Below are positions 6,361 to 12,584 of a DNA stretch of 13,318 nt, piece by piece. Under the pieces are notes generated by a model. The model was not told the origin of the DNA. It saw only the letters and a program-made list of their open reading frames with translations, and did no database searches. The stretch is from an uncultured Prosthecobacter sp. GTDB taxonomy: Bacteria > Verrucomicrobiota > Verrucomicrobiia > Verrucomicrobiales > Verrucomicrobiaceae. Made by a program: the position numbers and the translations under genes. The stretch is taken from NCBI GenBank assembly GCA_947523045.1, contig CANNUR010000064.1:1-13318 (forward strand), in the 5' to 3' direction. Numbering within the stretch: position 1 is the stretch's first letter; the number at the start of each line of letters is the position of its first letter.

Positions 6361-6836
6361 GGCGCCGTGGCTTTCCAGTTGCCGATGTCGTCCTCGTTGC
6401 CCTCAACGCCGTCCTTGCCGACGGAATAGACGTCATAGGCCTTCTTCGACTTCTGCGCCGGGTAGCGGTACTTGTACTCCTGGCCCCAGGGATCCTTCGG
6501 CACTTCCTCAAGCAGCGCGGTCCACTTCTCCGGCAGCGGCTCGGTGGTCGGCTTCTCGACCAGGGCCTTCAACCCCTGTTCCGTGGTCGGCGGCCGCATG
6601 TTGCGCGCCTCATAAAGCTGCAGCTGGGTCATCAGGTTCTGCAGGTCGCCGTCGACCCGTGTCTCCTTGGCGACATCGACATTGCCCTTGAGCATGTAGA
6701 TCGAGCCAGCGGCAAGGATCGAGATGATGGTCAGCACAATGACGATCTCGATGAGGGTGAAGGCGGAATGCGGAATGCGGAATGCAAGCCCGGCATTGCG
6801 GGCGAGGGCTTTCGGTGTGGCAGGGCGGATGTTCAT
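6357..6836 (-). CDS. gspG: GspG, major pseudopilin
   Basis: The 159-aa major pseudopilin, which polymerises into the T2SS pseudopilus that pushes substrates through the secretin. The leader ends at Ala25, followed by F26-T-L-I-E30 and the helix IVIVLTIISILAAGSIYM. The family hallmarks are all present: LMTQLQLYEARN, PPTTEQGLKALVEKPTTEP (82-100), PKDPWGQEYKYRYPA (113-127) and the calcium-binding loop YDVYSVGKDGVEGNEDDIGNW (134-154, with D149 and D150). The 25-residue leader is longer than the usual 6-10 and contains the translated heptamer repeat FRIPHSAF. The ATG at 6836 follows a pyrimidine-rich tract (CTCCCTCCACTGCC) and no Shine-Dalgarno motif. An 85-bp gap separates it from gspF, the longest within the cluster. 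Confidence 0.96.
   Translation of the reverse strand: MNIRPATPKALARNAGLAFRIPHSAFTLIEIVIVLTIISILAAGSIYMLKGNVDVAKETRVDGDLQNLMTQLQLYEARNMRPPTTEQGLKALVEKPTTEPLPEKWTALLEEVPKDPWGQEYKYRYPAQKSKKAYDVYSVGKDGVEGNEDDIGNWKATAP
6763..6783 (-). repeat. Three tandem copies of a 7-bp unit in the gspG leader
   Basis: GCGGAAT repeats three times without error on the plus strand (ATTCCGC on the coding strand). Seven is not a multiple of three, so the three copies read as one FRIPHSA block immediately before the FTLIE pseudopilin motif. Upstream in the same leader, GCCCG and CGGGC (6788-6803) form a small inverted repeat. Confidence 0.85.
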
Positions 6837-6921
6837 GGCAGTGGAGGGAGATTCGGGATAATGCAGATGTTACAGGAAACGGCGGTGGAATTGAATCGGG
6901 TTTTTCGGGGCGGTGCTGGAG
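6837..6921 (-). other. gspF-gspG gap, possible internal promoter region
   Basis: This 85-bp spacer is the longest gap in the cluster and visibly richer in A/T than its flanks. On the minus strand it holds TGCATTAT (6858-6865), a weak extended -10-like match, but no convincing -35 element. No terminator-like hairpin is visible. A separate promoter for the abundantly needed major pseudopilin is plausible but unproven. Confidence 0.2.
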
Positions 6922-8157
6922 TCACACCCGGCTCTTGATGCCGTTGACCGACTGGAAGACGGCGGAGATGATCGAATAGGCCACGACCCCGACGACGACG
7001 GCCATGATGAGGATGATGACGGGCGAAATCATCGCCGTCATGCGCTTGATGCGCTTGTCGAGTTCCTTGTCGTAGCGCACGGCCGCCTTCTCCAGGGACT
7101 TGCCGATCTCGCCGGTCTGTTCGCCGACGGCGATCATGTCGACCAGCATCATCGGGAAGTGACCGACCTTCTTGAGGGCGTTCGACAGCGAGGCGCCCTC
7201 GGCGACCAGGCCGTTGACGCGGGCGAGCAGGCCCTGGATGAAGACGTTGGCGGAGATTTTCGACACCAGGCGGATGCTGTTGAGCAGGGGCACGCCATTG
7301 CCAACGAGGCTGCCCATGGAGTGGGCGAACTGCGCGTAGAAGCGGGTGGCAATGACCGGTCCGAACAACGGCGTCTGCAGCTTGGTGCGGTGCCACCAGA
7401 GGCGACCGCCGGGCGTCGCCAGGTAGGCCTTGAAGGACAGCGCCACGACCACCGCCGCACTGAGCATGACCCACCACCAGGAGGCAAGGAACTGGTTGAA
7501 GCTGATCAGCATCTGGGTGGCGAACGGCAGCTTCTGACCGCTTTTGGCCAGCAGGTCGGTGATTTGCGGCACCATGACGGTCATGAACACGATCATGAGC
7601 ACCGCGCAGGCGCCGACCAGGAAGGCGGGGTAGATCATCGCCTGGGTCACCTTCGCCTGCAGTTCGGCGATGACGACCAGGTTCTGCGCCAAGCGGCGCA
7701 GGATCGGCGCCAGCGTGCCGCTGACCTCGCCGGCGGCGACCAGGTTGCAGTACAGTTCGTCGAAGCTCGGCGAGGCCTTGCGCAGGGCCTTGGCGACCGT
7801 GGCGCCCTCGCGGATGTGTTCGCGCAGGATGGCCGACACCTGGCGCAGGGCCGGCGCCTCCTGGCGCTCATTCATGACCCGCAGCGCCTGGTCGATCTGC
7901 AGGCCGCCATCGAGCAGGTCGGCCATCTCCTCGGTGAACAGGATGATCTGGGAGCGCTTGAGCTTGACCGGCGCATTCGGCTGCTCCGCCGCAGCGGCGG
8001 TGCCTGCCTTTGACGGCTTCGCCTCCTCGGTCACCCGCACCGGCGTCAGGGCCTGGGCTTCGAGCTTGCGAAAGGCTTCCGCCCGCGAGCCAACGGCCAG
8101 GCTGCCGGTGATCGTCTGCCCGGCGGGATCGAGGGCGGTGTAGGTGAAGGAGGGCAT
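6922..8157 (-). CDS. gspF: GspF, inner-membrane platform protein
   Basis: A 411-aa polytopic membrane protein of the GspF/PilC/TadC family, the core of the platform on which GspE drives pseudopilus assembly. It opens with the family's MPSFTYTALDPAGQTITGSL strand motif. Two repeated cytoplasmic domains follow: the first has LLDGGLQIDQALRVM, LREHIREGATVAKAL and AAGEVSGTL; the second has SLVGNGVPLLNSI, VAEGASLSNAL and AVGEQTGEIGKSL. Predicted membrane helices are at about 174-197, 223-246 and 378-401. An Ala-rich linker (51-62) separates the N-terminal segment from the first domain. Length and motifs are normal for the family. It starts 51 bp after the gspE stop, without a Shine-Dalgarno motif. 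Confidence 0.96.
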   Translation of the reverse strand: MPSFTYTALDPAGQTITGSLAVGSRAEAFRKLEAQALTPVRVTEEAKPSKAGTAAAAEQPNAPVKLKRSQIILFTEEMADLLDGGLQIDQALRVMNERQEAPALRQVSAILREHIREGATVAKALRKASPSFDELYCNLVAAGEVSGTLAPILRRLAQNLVVIAELQAKVTQAMIYPAFLVGACAVLMIVFMTVMVPQITDLLAKSGQKLPFATQMLISFNQFLASWWWVMLSAAVVVALSFKAYLATPGGRLWWHRTKLQTPLFGPVIATRFYAQFAHSMGSLVGNGVPLLNSIRLVSKISANVFIQGLLARVNGLVAEGASLSNALKKVGHFPMMLVDMIAVGEQTGEIGKSLEKAAVRYDKELDKRIKRMTAMISPVIILIMAVVVGVVAYSIISAVFQSVNGIKSRV

Positions 8158-8208
8158 CGCGAGGATTCGACAGCTTTGGGGTGGCTTCGCAGGTGACGGT
8201 CCAATCGC

Positions 8209-9903
8209 TTACTCGCCGGCTGCGGTCACGGTCAGCACTTCCTCGAGCGTCGTGACCCCCTCGGCGGCCTTGCGGAAGCCGTATTGGCGCATCGGTACCA
8301 TGCCATCGGCAAGGGCCTGGGCCTTGAGCTCGGTGGCGGTGGCGCGGGCGTTGATCTTTTCCTGCAGCGCCGTCGACATCTGACAGATTTCCATGATGGC
8401 GAGGCGGCCGCTGAAACCGGTGTTGCGACAGGCTCGACAGCCGACGGAGTGGCTGAGGCGGTCCTTCCACTCCAGCGGGAAGCCGACCGACTGCAGGTGG
8501 CTGTCCTCGTAGTGGGCCGGCTTTTTGCAGTACGGGCAGAGCGTGCGGACCAGTCGCTGGGCCTGGAAGGCGCGCACCGAGGACGAGATCATGAAGGGCT
8601 CAATGCCCATGTCGAGCAGGCGGGAGATGCCGCCGACGGCGTCATTGGTGTGCAGGGTCGAGAAAACCAGGTGACCCGTCAGGGCGCCCCGGATGGCGAT
8701 CTCCACGGTTTCCTGGTCGCGCATTTCGCCGACCATGATGACGTTGGGATCGCCGCGCAGGATGGAGCGCAGACCGGCGGCGAAGGTGAGGTCGATCTCC
8801 GGTTTGACGGCGATCTGAACGACTCCGTCGAGCTTGTTTTCCACCGGGTCCTCAATGGTGACGATGCGCCGGTCCTTGGTGTTGAGTTCCTTGAGGAAGG
8901 TGTATAGGGTGGTGGACTTGCCGGAACCGGTCGGGCCGGTAACCAGAATGATGCCGTTCGGCTGGGCCAGCAGGCGGCGGATGATGCCCTCGGTGTGGGC
9001 GTCGAGCCCGAGATGGGCCATGTCGAACTTCTTGCGGGTCAGCAGGCGCAACGCCACCGACTCGCCATTGACGCTTGGGATCGTGGCGACGCGGACGTCG
9101 ATGGGTTCGCCGTCGAGTTCCAGATTGATGCGACCATCCTGCGGCAGGCGGCGTTCGGCGATGTCGAGGTGCGCCATGATCTTCAGGCGCGAGACGAGCG
9201 AGTTCTGCAGCAGGCGCATGTTCGGCGGCACCGGCACCTCGATCAACTTGCCATCGATGCGGTAGCGGATGCGCAGATCGCGCTCGAGCGGCTCGACGTG
9301 GATATCGGTCGCGCGCTCCTTCAGCCCCTCGCGGAAGATCTGATTGACGAAGTTCATCACCGTCGCCTCCTCGTCGGCCTCGTCGAGCACGGTGGTCTCC
9401 TGCTTGAGGTCGTCGTCGTCCTCGGTGCCTTCCCTTCCCTCCAGCAGTTCCTCAAAGTTCTCGGCACCGACACCGTAGCCCTGGTGCAGGGCCTCAAGGA
9501 TGCGGTGACGGCTGGCGACCTGCCAGTGCACGCGCTTGCCGAATTCCTGACCGACCGCCTGCCGCGCGCCGAGGTCGAAGGGATTGTAGGTGAGCAGCGT
9601 GGCCTCGACGCTGCCAACGTGGGCCGGGCAGATGCGGTGGCGCAGGGCGAGCTTGGCCGGGAAGCGGGCGTGCAGCCCCTCCTGGGGTTCGCCCTCCTCG
9701 CGGGCAAAGGGCATTTTCAGCAGGCCGGCCAGGCGCTCAAAAAAGGATTCCTCGTCCACCAGTCCGGTATCGAGCACGGCCTCAATGAGGGGCAGTCGAC
9801 GGTCGGCCGCCTCCTCCAGGGCGTGGCGGAGCCGGGGCGCGTCCCGACATCCGGCCTCGCCGGCGGCTTGCAGCAGGACATCGGGGAGCGTGGAAGTGAC
9901 CAT
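8209..9903 (-). CDS. gspE: GspE, T2SS assembly ATPase
   Basis: A 564-aa cytoplasmic hexameric ATPase that powers pseudopilus assembly. The N-terminal region (1-140) is a GspE/PilB N-terminal domain, followed by an acidic linker (EDDDDLKQE near 161). Catalytic landmarks are complete: ATDIHVEP (198-205), Walker A GPTGSGKS (323-330), Asp box TIEDPVE (349-355), Walker B ILRGDPNVIMVGEMRD (381-396) and His box GHLVFSTLHTND (410-421). A four-cysteine metal site is present as CPYC (456-459) and CRAC (489-492). These features separate it from retraction ATPases of the PilT type. PilB of a type IV pilus is the nearest alternative, but the downstream GspG/H/I/J/K genes favour secretion. It follows the thioredoxin-like gene by 42 bp and starts at ATG 9903 without a Shine-Dalgarno motif. 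Confidence 0.96.
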   Translation of the reverse strand: MVTSTLPDVLLQAAGEAGCRDAPRLRHALEEAADRRLPLIEAVLDTGLVDEESFFERLAGLLKMPFAREEGEPQEGLHARFPAKLALRHRICPAHVGSVEATLLTYNPFDLGARQAVGQEFGKRVHWQVASRHRILEALHQGYGVGAENFEELLEGREGTEDDDDLKQETTVLDEADEEATVMNFVNQIFREGLKERATDIHVEPLERDLRIRYRIDGKLIEVPVPPNMRLLQNSLVSRLKIMAHLDIAERRLPQDGRINLELDGEPIDVRVATIPSVNGESVALRLLTRKKFDMAHLGLDAHTEGIIRRLLAQPNGIILVTGPTGSGKSTTLYTFLKELNTKDRRIVTIEDPVENKLDGVVQIAVKPEIDLTFAAGLRSILRGDPNVIMVGEMRDQETVEIAIRGALTGHLVFSTLHTNDAVGGISRLLDMGIEPFMISSSVRAFQAQRLVRTLCPYCKKPAHYEDSHLQSVGFPLEWKDRLSHSVGCRACRNTGFSGRLAIMEICQMSTALQEKINARATATELKAQALADGMVPMRQYGFRKAAEGVTTLEEVLTVTAAGE

Positions 9904-9945
9904 GAAGCGGGTGTAACGCCGGCCGCGACGGCAAGTTGCGGGCGC

Positions 9946-10527
9946 TCAGCGGAAATGCTCTGGCTCGTTGCCAGGTTTCCATTTGATGTTGCAGCCGGAA
10001 CTCGGTTGCTGCGGTTGCGGAGCCGCCTCGCCGGCCAGCAGGGCGGCCACGGCGGCACGCAGGTCAGCGCCGGTGACCGGCACCGTATTGCGCGGCCGGG
10101 AGGCATCGAACTGCCCGCAGTAGAACAGGCCGAGTGCGCCGTCGAAGAGGTAGAAATCGGGCGTGCAGGCCGCCACGTAGTCGTGAGCGACCTCCTGGCT
10201 GGCATCGATCAGGTAGGGGAAATTCCAGTCGTGTTGGGCGACGAACTCCAGCATCCGTTCCGGGGCGTCGGCCGGGTAGTTGGCGACATCGTTGGAATTG
10301 ATCGCCACAACCCCGATCCCCTGCCCCTCCAGCTCGCGGGCAAAGGCCGCCAGCGCCGGCGCCAGATGGATGACAAAGGGGCAGTGATTGCAGACAAACA
10401 TCACCAGCAGGCCGCGCGGGCCGCGCACCTCATCGAGGGTGAAAACCCGGCCGGAGGCGTCGGGCAGTTCAAATTCGGGGGCGATGCTGCCAGGGGCGAG
10501 GGCGCGGGTGGAGGGGACTTCAGCCAT
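9946..10527 (-). CDS. Thioredoxin-fold, peroxiredoxin-like protein (CNHC type)
   Basis: A 193-aa protein with a complete thioredoxin fold of the AhpC/TSA-like group often called PRX_like1. After an APEFELPDASGRVFTLDEVRG opening strand region comes LLVMFVCNHCPFVIH, with the redox pair Cys46-Cys49, then VVAINSND, FPYLIDASQEVAHDY and a TPDFYLFD strand carrying the cis-proline at 123. The tail SSGCNIKWKPGNEP is typical of this subfamily. There is no signal peptide, so it should act in the cytosol as a thiol-disulfide or peroxide-handling enzyme; the substrate is unknown. It is the first gene of the minus-strand run, 42 bp ahead of gspE, so it may be co-transcribed with the T2SS genes. A direct role in secretion is not shown. 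Confidence 0.88.
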   Translation of the reverse strand: MAEVPSTRALAPGSIAPEFELPDASGRVFTLDEVRGPRGLLVMFVCNHCPFVIHLAPALAAFARELEGQGIGVVAINSNDVANYPADAPERMLEFVAQHDWNFPYLIDASQEVAHDYVAACTPDFYLFDGALGLFYCGQFDASRPRNTVPVTGADLRAAVAALLAGEAAPQPQQPSSGCNIKWKPGNEPEHFR

Positions 10528-10778
10528 GATGCGTCAACGAAGACGGGACGCCGGGTGGACGCAAGGGGAGTGCGCGCTGGCAGCGCTGTTTTCCCGCCCA
10601 CAGCCGGATCGGCTTTGCCAGTCGACGGGGCAAGCCGCCGGAAAAGCGCTCCCGGGTCGGCTTTGCGGCGTATTTTGCCTTGAGCCGGCGACGGCTTGCG
10701 GCTAACTCCGTCGAAGACTCGGCCGTCAAACGCCGTATGGATCCTCTTCCAACCCACGCAACCCCACCCATTCCCCCC
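10528..10778. other. Divergent intergenic region between the thioredoxin-like gene and citrate synthase
   Basis: This 251-bp spacer must hold promoters for both directions, but no clear -35/-10 pair is readable. It contains the 10-bp direct repeat TCGGCTTTGC at 10609-10618 and 10657-10666, and an inverted pair GCAAGCCG (10630-10637) and CGGCTTGC (10692-10699). A small hairpin with a GCGA tetraloop lies at 10683-10696. The citrate synthase frame is open back to 10680, but the extra sequence does not look like the family. Confidence 0.5.
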
Positions 10779-11903
10779 ATGGCAGTCGTCTCCAAAGGTC
10801 TCGAAGGCATCGTCGCAGCTGAAACCCGCCTCGGTGAGGTGAACGGCGCGGAAGGCATCCTCTACTATTGCGGCTACGACATCAATGAGCTCGCCGGCAA
10901 GGTCTCCTACGAGGAAGTGGTGTACCTGCTGTTCTACAACAAGCTGCCGAATCGCACCGAACTCGATCGCCTGACCACCGCCCTGCGCGCCGAGCGTGAG
11001 CTGCCCCAGGGGGTCATCGACTTCCTCCAGCACGCGCCGAAGAAGGCACGGCCGATTGACGTGATGCGCACGGCCGTGTCCATGCTCGGCTGCTACGATC
11101 TCGCCCGCCACGATGTCGACATGAGCGACAACCTTGCCACGGCCATCCGCCTGGTGTCGCAGATCAGCGTCATCGCCGCCTACTTCCATCGCGCCCGCCA
11201 GGGCAAGAGCCTGCCGCCGGTGCGCAAGGACCTCAGCGAGGCCGCCCACTTCCTCTACCTGATGAACGGCGAGGTGCCGTCGAAGGAGGCGGAGAAGACC
11301 CTTGACGTCGCCTACGTGCTGCACGCCGAGCACGGCTTCAACGCCTCGACCTTCACCGCCCGCGTCGTCGCCTCGACCCTGAGCGACATGTACTCGGCGA
11401 TCAGCGCCGCCATCGGCGCCCTCAAGGGACCGCTGCATGGTGGCGCCAATGAAGGTGTCATCCACATGCTTGAGGAAATCGGCAGCCCGGACAAGGTCGA
11501 TAGCTGGGTTGAGGACGCCCTCGCCCAGAAAAAGAAGATCATGGGCATCGGCCACCGCGTCTACAAGGTGCTCGACCCGCGCGCGCCGCACCTGCGCGAG
11601 ATGGCGATCCAGCTCACCGCCCAACTCGGCGAACCGAAGTGGATCCAGATGTCGGAGCGCATCGCCGAAATCATGCGCGAGCGCAAGGGCCTCAACGCCA
11701 ACGTCGACTTCTATTCGGCGACCGTGTACTACAGCCTCGACATTCCGACCGACCTGTTCACGCCCATCTTCGCCATCGCCCGCATGAGCGGCTGGACGGC
11801 GCATGTGCTGGAGCAGTGGAGCGAAAATCGGCTGTTCCGCCCGCTCAGCGAGTACGTCGGCCGTCCCTACGGCCAGAAGGTGGTGCCGATCGACGAGCGC
11901 TGA
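10779..11903 (+). CDS. gltA: Citrate synthase (short dimeric type; 2-methylcitrate synthase possible)
   Basis: A 374-aa citrate synthase condensing oxaloacetate with acetyl-CoA, the entry step of the TCA cycle. The catalytic triad is visible: His220 in LHGGANEG, His259 in GIGHRVYK and Asp310 in NVDFYS. DPRAP (266-270) and AEHGFNASTFTARV (183-196) are also conserved. Length and a start with a KGLEGIVAAETRL motif place it with the short, B. subtilis CitZ/PrpC-like group rather than the longer NADH-sensitive GltA. From sequence alone citrate and 2-methylcitrate synthase cannot be separated; no prp genes are nearby, which favours citrate synthase. The ATG at 10779 fits the family N-terminus; an ATG at 10737 would add 14 residues rich in Pro and Thr. 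A C-rich tract, not a Shine-Dalgarno motif, precedes the start. Confidence 0.93.
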   Translation: MAVVSKGLEGIVAAETRLGEVNGAEGILYYCGYDINELAGKVSYEEVVYLLFYNKLPNRTELDRLTTALRAERELPQGVIDFLQHAPKKARPIDVMRTAVSMLGCYDLARHDVDMSDNLATAIRLVSQISVIAAYFHRARQGKSLPPVRKDLSEAAHFLYLMNGEVPSKEAEKTLDVAYVLHAEHGFNASTFTARVVASTLSDMYSAISAAIGALKGPLHGGANEGVIHMLEEIGSPDKVDSWVEDALAQKKKIMGIGHRVYKVLDPRAPHLREMAIQLTAQLGEPKWIQMSERIAEIMRERKGLNANVDFYSATVYYSLDIPTDLFTPIFAIARMSGWTAHVLEQWSENRLFRPLSEYVGRPYGQKVVPIDER

Positions 11904-11910
11904 TTCCGCC

Positions 11911-12552
11911 ATGGCCAGCCCCGTCCTCGACGCCCTCCAGTGGCGCTATGCGTGCAAGGTCTTTGATCCGGCACGCGAAATCCCCGCGGACACCTGGACC
12001 GAGCTCGAGCAGTCGCTGGTGCTGACGCCCTCGTCCTTCGGGCTGCAGCCGTGGAAATTCCTGATCGTCCGCGACCCGGCGCTGCGCGAGTCGCTCGTGC
12101 CGCTCGCCTACAACCAGCGCCAGGTCGCCGACTGCTCGCACCTGCTCGTGCTGACCGTGCCCAAGGTCATGGACGAGGCGCACATCGATGCCAACATCAC
12201 CCGCATGGTCGAGGTGCGCGGCGGCACTGCCGATGCCCTTGCCGGCTTTCGCAAGATGGTCTGCGGCTTCCGTGATGGCATGGTGGCGCGCGAGGGCGCC
12301 CTCGAGCAATGGGCCAAGCTTCAGGCCTACCTTGCCCTCGGCCAGTTCATGCTCGCCGCCGCCCTGCACGGGGTCGACACCTGCCCGATGGAAGGTTTCA
12401 ATGCAGCCAAGTTTGACGCCGCCCTCGGTCTGGACCAACGCGGCCTGACCACCGCCGTGCTCTGCCCGGCCGGCTACCGCAGCCCGGATGACCGCTACGC
12501 GGGCCTGCCCAAGGTGCGGTTTGAGGCTGGCGATGTCGTGGAGCATCGTTGA
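11911..12552 (+). CDS. NfsB-type FMN-dependent nitroreductase family oxidoreductase
   Basis: A 213-aa flavin enzyme of the nitroreductase family that would reduce nitro compounds, quinones or flavins with NAD(P)H in the cytosol; the real substrate is unknown. Family features are clear: RYACKVFDP (FMN phosphate contact, residues 11-19), TPSSFGLQPWKFLIV (about 38-52), a long internal helix region, QAYLALGQFMLAAALHGVDTCPMEGF, where the PMEGF loop contacts FMN, and a C-terminal AGYRSPDDRYA segment. Order and length match NfsB of enterobacteria closely. It starts 7 bp after the citrate synthase stop and is very likely co-transcribed with it; no functional link between the two is evident. Confidence 0.9.
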   Translation: MASPVLDALQWRYACKVFDPAREIPADTWTELEQSLVLTPSSFGLQPWKFLIVRDPALRESLVPLAYNQRQVADCSHLLVLTVPKVMDEAHIDANITRMVEVRGGTADALAGFRKMVCGFRDGMVAREGALEQWAKLQAYLALGQFMLAAALHGVDTCPMEGFNAAKFDAALGLDQRGLTTAVLCPAGYRSPDDRYAGLPKVRFEAGDVVEHR

Positions 12553-12584
12553 ACGCCGGCGGCCGCGGCGAACGTATCACCAGC

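Noticed and set aside
10648..10680. Possible promoter with TATTTT as the -10 element
   Set aside because: No acceptable -35 hexamer lies at 16-18 nt on either strand, so the match is not above chance.
8995..10683. 562-codon open frame on the plus strand
   Set aside because: Antisense to gspE, whose Walker and Asp/His boxes are complete, and to the thioredoxin-like gene.
10680..10778. TTG-initiated extension of citrate synthase
   Set aside because: The added residues do not resemble the family, and the ATG at 10779 gives the normal N-terminus.
10401..11912. 503-codon open frame on the minus strand
   Set aside because: Antisense to citrate synthase, whose catalytic triad is intact. The product is a His/Val/Glu-rich shadow.
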